A stretch of 64,000 bases of DNA from assembly GCF_035582795.1 (NCBI RefSeq), contig NC_134367.1, positions 8,323,562-8,387,561 on the forward strand, read 5' to 3'. The notes beneath the pieces are model-generated. The model was given only the letters and a program-made list of their open reading frames with translations. It had not been told where the DNA came from and made no database searches. The stretch is from Mycteria americana (lineage: Eukaryota; Chordata; Aves; Ciconiiformes; Ciconiidae). Positions 39,701-47,893 of the stretch are shown here, piece by piece. Each line of letters starts with the position of its first letter. Position 1 is the stretch's first letter. The translations under genes were made by a program, and so were the position numbers.

Positions 39701-42217
39701 CGATGAGGAAATAAATTCGTCTGACTCTTATTTGAATTACAAGTTTTCTCTCACTTTGTTCTGCTTGTGCAGCAGCTCTCACAGTGGAATCCAGAGGCTC
39801 ATCTACTGCTCCTCGATGTTACAGTCACATAGAATAGTTTAGAGCTGCAAAGTGCAGCATCCCATAGGATTCTTCCCCAGTCCTGGGCAGTCTTTAATAA
39901 AACAGCAGCTCCACTTTCATTTATTTAGGCTTATGTGGAAATGCAGCATAAGATTAAATCCAAAACCTCCATCGCTTTAGTCCTTGAACTAATTTGATTC
40001 GTGATGCCTTTGAAACCCAGTGGGTGAAAAAATGGCAAGAGACTGGGGCAGAGTCACTGATACTGAGGAATTCCCTGCCTGTGGTATGACCCTGACCATA
40101 GCGATTGCTCTTTGCAGCACTGCCTGGGTCCAGAAAATTAAAGCAGCATCAGAGCAGTACATCGAAACTGAGAAGAAGAAACGTGAAAAGGCTTATCAAG
40201 GTACCTACCAGGTTCTGTATTTCCCTCTCGTCCACCTGGACACATGGGCAGGGCCTTTTCTGGAGGATGCCACAGTGTCTGCGTAGGATCTCCCTCTTCA
40301 GGTCTATTGCCAGTTTTTACGGTTGCAACCAATCCATTTATTTCTGACTTCTTTGTTCCCAGCTCGCTCACAGAAGACCTCAGGAATAGGACGCTTGATG
40401 GTGCATGTGATTGAAGCAACAGAGCTAAAGGCCTGTAAGCCCAATGGTAAGTGAAGAAAATAGTGTCAAATCACTTTGATTCCTGCAACGTTTGGAAAGG
40501 CTTGCTGAGAGGAGTTTGGTGCTTTGAGAAACTGTGGATCCCAGCTTCTGAACGAATTAGCCATTATTTTGTTTCAGAGGACCGAGTGCAGAACCGGCTC
40601 TGTGCTGCTCTGGGATATAGGGATTGCCTGACCCACACCTCCTGGACAGCAGCATCGATGGGGAGCAGCCTCCAGACGGGGAGGGAGGTTTCTGCGCTGC
40701 ATAGGTGTTTCACTGCTTGTTCTGTGTTTAGGGAAGAGCAACCCGTATTGTGAAATCAGCATGGGCTCTCAGAGCTACACTACGAGGACCCTGCAGGACA
40801 CCTTGAACCCCAAGTGGAACTTCAACTGCCAGTTCTTCATTAAGGATCTGTACCAGGATGTCCTGTGTATCACCATGTTTGACAGAGATCAGTTCTCACC
40901 CGATGGTAAGTGTGAACACTTGTTTTAGGAAAAGAAAGGGTTTTTTTCTGACTTGGGGTACACAGTTCCTCACCAGCAGTTCCAAGAGCCTGTAGGTATG
41001 ATTGCTTCCTGAGAAATGCTGTGTAAAAACAATGCCTCCTTACTCAAGAGGTTCAATAGCCCTCCAGAGCCAACAGCTCAGGGCAGTCAGATTTGATCCT
41101 ACTCTGGCTTTTGTATTGGACAGAGAATTATTATTTTGTCAGACTGGGGAGACGGAGAAGTTGAAAGCAGACGTTTTTCTCTCTCACTATAGGTGATGCC
41201 CAAAAATAAGGTGCTAGGTTGTATTTGCACAGCAACAGCTTGATAAGCTTTCCTTTTTTGCTTGGACACTGAACACGTTTTTGGCAGTCGGTAGCTTCTA
41301 GTACTCTTTAAAAGGTTAAGTGCTTTTTCAGGGCCCTGACACACAGTTGATTATTTCAGATTTGCGAGGTGCTGCCTTGACCTGAGCTGCGCTATGTGTA
41401 ACTATAGCTCGGTCTTTTCTCCTGTGAGGTAACGTGACTTTGCTACGCTGCTCCTCCCCATTGGACAGCTGAGTCTGTTTTTTCAGTTCATGGTAAACTT
41501 TTTAATGCACACACACACACAAAGATGCTTAAATATGAAATGGCCACAAAGAGCGTATAATTTGTGAATAGGACTGTAAACCTGCAAGTGGCAGCAGTTG
41601 TTCAAGGTCATTGTCCTTGTGAAAAGAATGATACATAAGCCTAATTAAAAGTTGGCTGAACCAAAATAGTTAAGGGGTTTTTTTTATTGTTTTCATAGCA
41701 CTGCAGCTGACTTAAACAGGTTCCATCACTTAACTCTGACCTTCCAGCTCTAAGACAGGAGAACATTTGAAATTGTGTTTCTGAAAGGGAACTGTATTTT
41801 CAAAGCCCTTAGATCAAACTGTCACATAAAGGCATGTTTTCCATCCTAATTCCATAGCATTTTTGTCTTTTAAAAAGACCCTTTTTTGTCACCGCTGGCT
41901 GATTTACACAGGGCTGAGGGCTAGTCAAACAGGAAGCCTGGGAGCAGTGCTCTGGAACTGAACACATACTATGCACCATTGCTGCTTAACCTGATACTTT
42001 CAGATTTTCTAAGCTTAATGTCTTTGCTTAATGAAATTTCTTATTCATTTGCCCAACAGATTTTTTGGGTCGCACTGAAGTTCCAGTAGCAAAAATCAGA
42101 ACAGAACAAGAAAGCAAAGGCCCTACGACTAAACACTTACTGCTGCATGAAGTTCCAACAGGAGAAGTCTGGGTCCGTTTTGACCTGCAGCTCTTTGATC
42201 AGAAAACACTCCTCTAA
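746..42217 (+). CDS. ITSN2: Intersectin-2, 3' part of gene (30 coding exons; 5' exons before window)
   Basis: Scaffold of clathrin-mediated endocytosis and, in the long form, a guanine-nucleotide exchange factor for Cdc42. The spliced exons give in order: the second half of EH2 with a canonical EF-hand loop, a long coiled coil, SH3A to SH3E, then DH, PH and C2. All 30 exons have AG/GT borders and matching phases, totalling 4441 bp or about 1479 residues, against roughly 1700 residues for whole mammalian ITSN2. ITSN2 rather than ITSN1 is chosen because residues in the SH3A, SH3D, DH and C2 parts (for example [18 protein letters not shown] and the C-terminal QKTLL) follow the ITSN2 pattern as I remember it, and because FAM228 and PFN4 are downstream. 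The start codon and EH1 are outside the window. Individual exons are listed separately. Confidence 0.97.
991..1076 (+). CDS. ITSN2: ITSN2 exon: linker after EH2
   Basis: 86 bp, bordered by CTCTAG and GTGAAA. It encodes a polar linker with NGTLPSYQ and EEEPQKKQP, matching the family pattern after EH2. Confidence 0.93.
2058..2320 (+). CDS. ITSN2: ITSN2 exon: start of coiled coil (KLERQ region)
   Basis: 263 bp. It begins [15 protein letters not shown] and continues with an almost uninterrupted Glu, Lys, Arg and Gln stretch predicted to form a long helix. The exon ends EIERRE; its donor GAG/GTTGTT is weak compared with the other exons. Reading through the donor would add about 21 residues before a TGA. 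The end at 2320 is set by phase 0 joining to AAKQELERQ in the next exon. Confidence 0.94.
3018..3167 (+). CDS. ITSN2: ITSN2 exon: coiled coil
   Basis: 150 bp, phase 0 at both ends, between TCTGCAG and GTACGA. It encodes [20 protein letters not shown] and ends LNLELEAL, continuing the charged coiled coil. Confidence 0.95.
3397..3537 (+). CDS. ITSN2: ITSN2 exon: coiled coil
   Basis: 141 bp, phase 0 at both ends, between TTCTAG and GTATGT. It begins [14 protein letters not shown] and ends VKQLQQQLQ, with heptad-like spacing of Leu and Ile. Confidence 0.95.
4369..4456 (+). CDS. ITSN2: ITSN2 exon: coiled coil
   Basis: 88 bp between CTACAG and GTAAGT. It encodes [20 protein letters not shown], a stretch highly characteristic of intersectins. 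It ends in phase 1. Confidence 0.95.
5059..5198 (+). CDS. ITSN2: ITSN2 exon: coiled coil
   Basis: 140 bp between TATGCAG and GTACAT. It encodes [20 protein letters not shown] and ends NSQLK, phase 0. Confidence 0.96.
5199..8019 (+). other. ITSN2: ITSN2 intron, 2.8 kb
   Basis: AT-rich intron with no open frame resembling a gene. The only notable structure is a T-rich run followed by a C-run at about 6757-6830. I see no transposon with clear ends. Confidence 0.8.
6757..6830. repeat. Low-complexity T-rich/C-run tract
   Basis: A run of T with scattered G (about 60 bases) passes into a run of about 10 C. It is intronic and probably length-variable. Confidence 0.85.
8020..8156 (+). CDS. ITSN2: ITSN2 exon: coiled coil
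   Basis: 137 bp between CATTAG and GTACTA. It encodes [20 protein letters not shown] and ends LEDEAAR, phase 2. Confidence 0.96.
8157..10140 (+). other. ITSN2: ITSN2 intron, 2.0 kb
   Basis: Unique-looking AT-rich sequence. No recognisable repeat or second gene. Confidence 0.75.
10141..10586 (+). CDS. ITSN2: ITSN2 exon: long coiled-coil/linker exon before SH3A
   Basis: 446 bp, the largest exon here, between TTTCAG and GTAATC. It starts with [20 protein letters not shown], as in the family, then runs for about 100 further residues of Glu/Lys/Arg/Gln-rich helix (for example [20 protein letters not shown]). It finishes with a less charged segment containing [14 protein letters not shown] and LKPPWKNEG. 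As I recall mammalian ITSN2, this segment is clearly shorter there. Phases at both ends fit their neighbours exactly. Confidence 0.93.
11727..11848 (+). CDS. ITSN2: ITSN2 exon: SH3A, first half
   Basis: 122 bp between TTTCAG and GTAAGA. It encodes [20 protein letters not shown] and ends GDVIQ. It contains the ALYPF signature of the SH3 fold, which binds proline-rich ligands such as dynamin. Confidence 0.96.
11849..13860 (+). other. ITSN2: ITSN2 intron inside SH3A, 2.0 kb
   Basis: Contains a sense-strand CR1 3' end (listed separately); otherwise no recognised structure. Confidence 0.8.
13069..13371 (+). mobile_element. CR1 LINE, 3' end
   Basis: It encodes the last part of the CR1 reverse-transcriptase frame (codons for LDIRKNFF-like and [10 protein letters not shown]-like residues) and ends in the typical GATTCTATGATTCTAT octamer tail. 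It closely resembles the minus-strand copy at 53911-54357, so both belong to one subfamily. Confidence 0.9.
13861..14036 (+). CDS. ITSN2: ITSN2 exon: SH3A, second half and linker
   Basis: 176 bp after CCATAG. It begins [18 protein letters not shown], then [11 protein letters not shown], completing SH3A with the conserved Trp, Pro and Tyr of the ligand groove. A Ser/Thr/Pro linker follows. Phase 2 donor GTGAGT. Confidence 0.96.
14325..14469 (+). CDS. ITSN2: ITSN2 exon: linker SH3A-SH3B
   Basis: 145 bp between TTGCAG and GTATGG. Ser/Thr-rich and probably disordered; it ends with [18 protein letters not shown], a stretch well conserved in intersectins. Confidence 0.95.
14520..14588. repeat. A/C-rich low-complexity tract
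   Basis: A-runs with interspersed C pairs just inside the intron after the linker exon. Not coding. Confidence 0.8.
14999..15204 (+). CDS. ITSN2: ITSN2 exon: SH3B
   Basis: 206 bp between TAACAG and GTAAGT. A whole SH3 domain in one exon: [37 protein letters not shown]. The acidic loop, double Trp and Pro/Tyr of the ligand groove are present. Confidence 0.97.
16026..16090 (+). CDS. ITSN2: ITSN2 exon: short linker SH3B-SH3C
   Basis: 65 bp between CTGCAG and GTAAGA. It encodes [20 protein letters not shown]. Phase 1 at its end; small but flanked by strong splice sites and fits the family. Confidence 0.93.
17021..17187 (+). CDS. ITSN2: ITSN2 exon: SH3C
   Basis: 167 bp between GCACAG and GTGAGT. 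It encodes [38 protein letters not shown] and KPKDQE: one complete SH3 domain, phase 0 at its end. Confidence 0.97.
17507..17552 (+). CDS. ITSN2: ITSN2 small exon: linker SH3C-SH3D
   Basis: 46 bp between TTGTAG and GTAAGT. It encodes [14 protein letters not shown], matching the position and character of the family linker before SH3D. Confidence 0.92.
17739..17860 (+). CDS. ITSN2: ITSN2 exon: SH3D, first part
   Basis: 122 bp between TTTCAG and GTAATT. It encodes [40 protein letters not shown]. Phase 0 at its end. Confidence 0.97.
17861..19609 (+). other. ITSN2: ITSN2 intron, 1.7 kb
   Basis: Contains homopolymer A tracts (about 18811-18827 and 18899-18920) and a short TTTG repeat near 18045-18070. 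No second gene recognised. Confidence 0.75.
18899..18920. repeat. A-homopolymer tract, about 22 bases
   Basis: An uninterrupted run of A in the SH3D intron, likely length-variable. Confidence 0.85.
19610..19706 (+). CDS. ITSN2: ITSN2 exon: SH3D, second part
   Basis: 97 bp between TTACAG and GTGAAA. It encodes [20 protein letters not shown] then a Ser/Thr linker. It completes SH3D. Confidence 0.96.
20833..21024 (+). CDS. ITSN2: ITSN2 exon: SH3E
   Basis: 192 bp after ACCATAG. A complete SH3 domain: [40 protein letters not shown], then [11 protein letters not shown]. The last base begins a Trp codon finished 13.4 kb downstream. In mammals this is where short (SH3-only) and long (DH-PH-C2) isoforms part; reading through the donor gives about 49 more codons before a stop near 21171. 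Confidence 0.97.
22248..22270. repeat. T-homopolymer tract, about 22 bases
   Basis: Run of T in the long intron; no other signal. Confidence 0.85.
24745..24812 (+). other. Candidate alternative terminal exon of ITSN2 (short isoform)
   Basis: A strong polypyrimidine tract ending TTTCTTTCCGTAG precedes 24745. Spliced from the SH3E donor, the frame would read about 22 residues rich in Ser and Cys and stop at TAG 24810-24812. Only the splice signal and phase support it; there is no conservation evidence. Confidence 0.2.
26475..26619. mobile_element. Candidate MITE: 145-bp element with 18-bp inverted repeats
   Basis: An 18-base arm at 26475-26492 (ATAGTGGGTCTTTGTGTG) is repeated exactly as its reverse complement at 26602-26619. 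If the outer TA is a target-site duplication, the terminal repeats begin GTGGGTC. The interior has no coding frame. It could instead be a simple hairpin. Confidence 0.4.
27690..27723. repeat. (TA)n microsatellite
   Basis: Alternating TA with one CA interruption, about 34 bases, intronic. Confidence 0.9.
30597..30690. repeat. A/C-rich low-complexity tract
   Basis: About 95 bases almost without G or T, made of A-runs and C-runs. Intronic, not coding. Confidence 0.85.
34416..34537 (+). CDS. ITSN2: ITSN2 exon: start of DH (RhoGEF) domain
   Basis: 122 bp after CTTGTAG. It completes the split Trp, then [40 protein letters not shown]. This is conserved region 1 of the Dbl-homology fold. Donor GTGAGA, phase 0. 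Confidence 0.97.
35443..35549 (+). CDS. ITSN2: ITSN2 exon: DH domain
   Basis: 107 bp between CTGCAG and GTGAGT. It encodes [20 protein letters not shown] then [15 protein letters not shown]. Phase 2. Confidence 0.97.
36185..36368 (+). CDS. ITSN2: ITSN2 exon: DH domain
   Basis: 184 bp between TCTTCAG and GTATCT. It encodes [40 protein letters not shown] and ends DFKDYLK. The TGGEKMPVQ and AELSHMQAY forms favour ITSN2 over ITSN1. Confidence 0.97.
37228..37326 (+). CDS. ITSN2: ITSN2 exon: DH domain, conserved region 3
   Basis: 99 bp between CCATAG and GTGAGT, phase 0. It encodes [20 protein letters not shown] and [13 protein letters not shown], the most conserved helix of RhoGEF domains, which contacts Cdc42 switch regions. 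Confidence 0.98.
37499..37666 (+). CDS. ITSN2: ITSN2 exon: end of DH
   Basis: 168 bp between TACCAG and GTAGCC, phase 0. It encodes [40 protein letters not shown] and HVQCEGLAE. Confidence 0.97.
38533..38745 (+). CDS. ITSN2: ITSN2 exon: PH domain, first part
   Basis: 213 bp after CTCCTAG, phase 0. It encodes [37 protein letters not shown], ending FKMYKM. The final Met is where I recall Thr in mammals; the donor ATG/GTGAGT is good. PH domains bind phosphoinositides and here help exchange activity. Confidence 0.96.
39467..39588 (+). CDS. ITSN2: ITSN2 exon: PH domain, middle
   Basis: 122 bp between TTTCAG and GTGAGT. It encodes [20 protein letters not shown] and [18 protein letters not shown]. 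Phase 2. Confidence 0.97.
40118..40200 (+). CDS. ITSN2: ITSN2 exon: end of PH domain
   Basis: 83 bp between TTGCAG and GTACCT. It encodes [20 protein letters not shown] and REKAYQ, the C-terminal PH helix with its conserved Trp. Confidence 0.97.
40363..40446 (+). CDS. ITSN2: ITSN2 exon: start of C2 domain
   Basis: 84 bp between TCCCAG and GTAAGT. It encodes [28 protein letters not shown]. Phase 1. Confidence 0.97.
40732..40905 (+). CDS. ITSN2: ITSN2 exon: C2 domain
   Basis: 174 bp after TGTTTAG. It encodes [40 protein letters not shown] and FDRDQFSPD. The C2 signature NPKWN is present. Confidence 0.97.
42060..42217 (+). CDS. ITSN2: ITSN2 last coding exon: end of C2, stop codon
   Basis: 158 bp after CAACAG. 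It encodes [39 protein letters not shown] and KTLL, with the TAA stop at 42215-42217. The end matches intersectin-2, not intersectin-1. Confidence 0.98.
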
Positions 42218-43540
42218 GAACCCTTTTTTAATTTATGAAGGACAACTGAAGCTGACAGCCTGAACATTTTTTTGTAAAAGATTCCTTGCCCCACGCTGGT
42301 TATTAAGCAAGAGTTCCTGCTGCTTCCGTATTTCCTCTTAGTTACTGGTTGCATTTAGTTCCTTGCAGCGTTCAAAGTTGTTGTTGATCTATGCAAACAC
42401 AAATGTTACTGTATATACAGTACTATAGCTCAGTGCCTTTTTATTATGTTGGATTATGTTGGGTTTGGATGCCAATGTTTCCATTTTCAGGGCCATAAAA
42501 AGTATTAAGTAGAAATGTGGCATCAAGATGTATGTATATTTTACCACTTAGTCTAACATATAGACTGAGGAATGGTTTAAGCTCAGCACTAGAATCATTC
42601 CATTTGAAATCTGAAAAGTGATATCCACTGGAATCTTCCCGTCTCAGGATGATAGTTTTAAAGATTAAATGCTGAAGAAGCCTTAGCACTGGAGAAGTCT
42701 CCGATATATATTCTTTAAGAATCAAGTGTAGTTCTTTACTTGACTTAGTTCTGCACTGAAATCAGTAACTGCTACTTGATTTTTCTTTCCGCTTCAGTTT
42801 GATTCACCATTCTCTGCTGAGACAATGTGGTTGTGAAGAATAACTAGAAAAAAAAAATTTAAATACTGTGACCCACAATAATGTGGAAAAAATACTCTTC
42901 AGCTTTTGGTTTTTTTCTTAAATGTAAGTTATTTGTGTACATTTCCTTGGTCTTGCAGACCTCCATGTGAATCTTGAAGCTTTGACATTGCCAACATGTA
43001 TATAGAGAGTAAAATATAAGTTTATTAATGTAATTTGTCTACAGATGTTTATTGATGCATAGTGATTTTTAAAAAATATATTTTATTGTACAAGGGAATG
43101 TGAAATAATGAGAAAAACTTACAGGATTAATTCCAGAAAAGTTTATTACAAGTTTAAAAGGTTTTCTTGGGGGGAACTGTCACCCCAACATGAATCTGTA
43201 AAATGAGATTGGTTGAAAGCAAAAACTTTCTCTTGGCACCAAAATCAGGGATGGTTTAAAAAAAAAAAAAAAAAGAGTTTGTTTATAAAGGGTTTGATAC
43301 GTTGTGACCATTTTACTGCCTCCTTGAACTGCTTTGTTGAAGAAGCACAGCATGCAATTCTGAACAGGATGTGCCCTTGTTTTCCATGGGTGCAGCAATA
43401 CCTCCTGATGTCTGACAGTTTCACAGCCGGTTGCCGCCTGCGTACCCTCCTGTTACAGGGCTGAGTCAACCTCTGTTACTTTTAACAGTTTTCTGTGGTT
43501 CAGTATTTCTAATCCTAAATAAAACTAAATCTTGGCAACT
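42218..43540 (+). other. ITSN2: ITSN2 3'UTR (end estimated)
   Basis: AT-rich sequence following the stop. The first AATAAA after the stop is at 43518-43523, so the transcript end is placed some 15-30 bases beyond it. It carries two UGUAUAUA Pumilio-type motifs (42410-42417 and 42997-43004). An ATTAAA at about 42665 could give a shorter form. Confidence 0.6.
43518..43523 (+). promoter_or_regulatory. Candidate polyadenylation signal of ITSN2
   Basis: AATAAA about 1.3 kb after the stop codon, the only canonical hexamer I find on this strand in the 3'UTR. Confidence 0.55.
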
Positions 43541-46228
43541 CTTAAGAGATTGTGTCTGTACAGTGGGAGTTTGGAGCTTCTTGAACAAGCATAGAGAAAA
43601 TTCTGGTTTCAGGCTTTGACACTAGAGCTGCTGTGCAGTCACGCTAGCAGGGAGACAGGGACCACACTGCAACAAGAGAGAAACTGATCTGCAGGGCACT
43701 GACAGCAACTCTTGCTCAGCACCGACTCTCAGAAAACTGCTAGACGTTTTCTACAAGAACACTTTCCATCTCCTCTCCCCTAATTATTTCCTGCCTTCTC
43801 AGAACACTCAATATGTATGTTAAAGTTTGATTTACTGCTTGTACGCTGTCTCCAGGAGAAAGTCCTTTGAAACCTCAGTAGTACCCTAACATTGTTTTGC
43901 AAATAATATTTGCAAGACATTCACTATGGGAGTTCTGATAAAGATTTGAACAAACAAAACCAAATCATTATTTCCTTATCAGTGCTTTCTACGCTGCTCT
44001 TCTGTACACATCTGCTAACCACGCACATAGCCAGGACACCTCCTTCTCCTCCCTCCCACTCAAAGAGAGGGTTTGTTCTTAAACTCAAGGTGACCTCTTT
44101 CAGCTTCATGCAAAATTGCAACAGCTGTAGCTAAAATTTTGCAAGCTTTACCTTTCCCTCTGCCCACTGCTAACATGCATACTTGTAACGTGAAATACAG
44201 TGGACTCAGAGCTGTAGCTGTTGCCAGAGCTGGGGATAACATACAGATCCTGCACTGCATAGAAGAGGGGCCTAGCAGACTGAACTTTTCTCACCAGTTC
44301 ATCTCCTTTAATACAAAGACTCCGTCACCCTATAAACCAGAGAACATCAGCACTGTCTTTGCAGGGCTGAGCCTAAGTTAAACCTCCTAAAATAGTAGGT
44401 TTTGGCCTGTAGAGCATGGACTGGAGCTGGAAATAACAGGCACAGCATCTCAAACACTTCTTTGGCTGCTGGGTAACAGTACTTCAGAACCACATGTTTA
44501 AGACAACGAGTTTATTGCAGTTTGCCAGAAGACCTGGCCGGTTATCACTTGCTTTGGCAGAAGTTGTAACATATTTTGCAAAAGGTACCTTCTGGTGGCT
44601 GTGTTTGCCGCTGCAGTCAGCTGGAGGACAGGTGACATCATTGCCTCTCGCTGTCTTTGTGGTGGCTGATGACTTTCTGCCTTTAAACAGAAGTAAAAAC
44701 TATTGCCAGTCCGTGCACCACGAAGGCTGCTGTAGCCCAGCTCAGCTTCCTGCACTAGCTCTTTCCCACACTGAGTCACTCCAGGAAATGTTTGTCTGTG
44801 ACGTTTTCCTTCTAGATTGTGCCATCATCCTGTAACTTCTCTAAACATGCTGGGCTAAAGCCTTGGGCCAGTAAGAAGCATAAAACTCTAGGGGGGGGCT
44901 GGGGGGAGAGAGTTGGCCTAGGTCAGGAGGACATCAGGCTCCCAGTTCAGCTTTGATGGTTTTGTTACTGGGGAGCAGGAGCTCCCTTAAGTGTTGTGTA
45001 CTGCAATGGCTGCACCAGAGAGCTTTCAAAAGGGATGAACCAGAGCACTGGAACTTTAAAAAAAACAACAACATAATTAAAAAAAAAAAAAATCATTCTT
45101 CGCTGATCCCAAATGCTTCTCTATCCGGGCAGGCCAGCTGGGGCTCTCCAGTGTTCTCAGCTTAAGCAGCTGCATCACTGCTCCAGTTCAGTCCACTATG
45201 AGTGAGCTCTACTGTATTTTGAGTCCAACCAGCCTGTATGTCAAAAAAACCCGTTATGAAGCTCAGCTATAGGATGCAGCTTTCTGGAGTGGTGTGTAGC
45301 TCCCTCAGCGCAGGCCACTCCTTTACAGGACCAGCCTCATGGCTTGAGCCAGGATGCACACCCTATCTTAACGGTCAAAGGACACTAGTTGAGCAAACGT
45401 GAGACAAGGCCAAGAGAGCTGGGACAGTTCAGCCTGGAGAAGAGAAGGCTCAGGGGGAATGTCACCAGTGAGTACAAATACCTGAAGGGAGGGTACAAAG
45501 AGGATGGAGCCAGGCTCTTCTCAGTGGTGCCCAGTGACAGGACCAGAGGCAATGGGCGCACACTGAAACACAGGAGACTCCCTCTGAACATCAGGAAACA
45601 CTTTTCTACTGTGAAGGTGACAGAGCACTGGCACAGGCTGCCCAGAGAGGTTGTGGAGTCTCCATCCTTGGAGATATTCAAAAGCCATCTGGACATGGTC
45701 CTGGGCAACCGGCTGTAGGTGGCCCTACTTGAGCAGGGGGGTTTGGATAAGATGACTTCCAGAGGTCCCTTCCAACCTCAACCAGTCTGTGCTACAAGTA
45801 TGACCTCACTCTGCTCCCAAAATCTAGAAACTAATAGCTAAAAAACCACCCAAAACCCAAAGCAAGTATGAACATTAAATCCTCTCAGATCTTCCAGTAA
45901 AGCACTCAGGAGATCATACTCCATCGCTTGACCTGTAGGGCTGGCTGCCAGGCTGCATGCAGAAAATGCAGGAAACTCCCCACTAAAAGCCACTTTATGT
46001 CAAGGCTCAGCTTGGCCATCAATGCTCTACTTTAATACATCCTGCTGTCCACTCCATACTGGAAGGCTTTCCCTTCACCAACACTCCTTTCTCAGGAGAA
46101 ATACACAATAAAGCAGAATTCACAGTCAAATTTAAGTTTTAGCAAATACTCGGCTATGCAGCCAAGGAGAGGCCTCATCCACTGTAGCTGTTGTGTTGCC
46201 TCTCAATAAAGAACACATTAGCTCTTAC
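43541..46228. other. Convergent intergenic region ITSN2/FAM228
   Basis: Between the ITSN2 3' end (plus) and the last FAM228 exon I can identify (minus). It contains a plus-strand CR1 3' end at about 45402-45792. The final FAM228 exon and 3'UTR must lie somewhere here or the gene ends just after 46229; I could not place them. Confidence 0.6.
45402..45792 (+). mobile_element. CR1 LINE, 3' end with open reverse-transcriptase tail
   Basis: An open frame of 109 codons (45389-45718) contains EYKYLKGGYKEDGARLFS and [17 protein letters not shown], the C-terminal end of the CR1 ORF2 protein. It ends in the typical GAGGTCCCTTCCAACCTCAACC region. It differs from the copies at 13069 and 53911 and belongs to another CR1 subfamily. 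Confidence 0.9.
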
Positions 46229-46373
46229 CTCTTCATTTGGTGGACCTCACTAGCAATGTAGGCGTGTGGTACCTTCAGCCACTCAACTGCATCCATACGT
46301 TGCCGGCTCAAAGGAAGCAGTGGCAGTTCTGCTTTACTGAGTTCGTCCAGCTCTCTGGTAGAGCACGGTCTTC
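46229..46373 (-). CDS. FAM228B: FAM228 exon: conserved C-terminal motif
   Basis: 145 bp, acceptor CTGCCAG and donor GTAAGA on the minus strand. It encodes [20 protein letters not shown] and [19 protein letters not shown]. It ends in phase 2 with AG; reading on through the donor would give Arg and then TAA, so an unspliced form would stop at once. No following exon was identified. Confidence 0.85.
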
Positions 46374-47852
46374 CTGGCAGGGAAGTAACAAGTGCTTCCT
46401 GTGAGCATCTACTGTCACAAGCAAGGATGGCCTCCCAATATGAAACACTTCCAAGAGATACCAATTGTTTAAAATACCTGTCTCACACTGCTTGATAATG
46501 CCTGTCTCAATAAACTTCCTTTGAATGCCTTTCAACAGAGGATCCTGTAAAGTTTGTATTGAAACCTGGGACAAAGACAGTTATTTCATGCTTATGCACC
46601 AACACAAGCACTTTGTCAAAGAGTCTCAAAGACCAAAGTCAGAGGTGAATTTGAGATGAGGAAAACAAACCTCCCCCCTGCCATTGCCTAGTGTGCCTCC
46701 AAATCTGGGCTTAATATGGATCCAAACCATGTTCCTGGTGAAAACCATTTTCAAACACTCTTGGACTTAAATGCAGTAGGAGCTGGGACCCCTATTTGTT
46801 CAGTTAATAAAACCAGAATGTGTTGCCCTACACCAGCCCCATAGCAGCACGTCAGCAATACACTCTGCCTCCTCTCTAACCATTAATTTCCTGCTGGTCA
46901 ATGGGTGCCTCTAAACCTCACGGCATAAATAACCATCGCACCTTCCAGCAGTCCGTACATGTCTTCAGGAAGAGCGGATTGTACTCTGACGGGTCATAAG
47001 CTTCCAAAGCCACATAGCCCTGCAGGAGAAGCAGGTAGCGGGTCAGGTCTCAGAAGCTATTGGTGATAAAATAGCAAGAGAGCAGCCAGTCTAGGTATTA
47101 CACAGTCAGGCATGGCATGAACACAGCACCAGAGGTGGTGGAGAAAAGGACTCCCGAATTTTCACACACTGCACTTCAGAAGAAAGGTGACTGGATTGTT
47201 AACAGGAAAATTCCTCCATCCATTTGAATTGATCATAGGCATAAATACATAATAAATGATTTCATGAAGCATCCAGAAATAATTACAGGCTAAAATGCTA
47301 ATCACAACTCAGGCAGTCAAGAAAATGGAAATTTCGTTCAAGGGAAAATGTTTTGACAGAGAAGGAAACAGATATTAGAAAGAAAATAAAAAAAGAAGTG
47401 ACTGAGCCCCCATCAGCCATAGCCCTAGGCAAGTTACTAGTCTGTGAGATGTGAGCTCCAAGTCTAGGTCATGAGCATGCTTTCCTATCTGTACATAGGA
47501 GTAAAGACCTGAACCATACCTAATGGTCCAGACCACAGCTCCATCTCATTGAGAACTCTGCCTGCAACAAACTTCATACGCTGCAGTTCAAGTTCCCTAT
47601 GACCAGAGTTAGCTAGGGAACAGCAAGTACCACCATTCACTATGGATGCCAAGCCCAAAGAACACCAGATCGAACAGGCTATCAAGAAGCTGAACAGATG
47701 CTGAAGTTGACACACTGATCAAGCCTGATGCTGAGAAAGGTGAATTACAGCCATTTGTCTCCAAATTATAATGCACTGTTTACAGGCAATAAGCCAGGAT
47801 TTACCTAAATTGCATCAAATAAGAGCTGTACAGATGACAAAACAAAACATAT

Positions 47853-47893
<41 letters not shown>

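Noticed and set aside
746-42217. Assignment to ITSN1
   Set aside because: Sequence around SH3A, DH and the C terminus follows ITSN2, and the downstream neighbours FAM228 and PFN4 belong to the ITSN2 locus.
45389-45718. 109-codon plus-strand open frame and its 107-codon complement
   Set aside because: The plus frame is the C-terminal end of the CR1 LINE ORF2 protein, and the minus frame is its shadow; not host genes.
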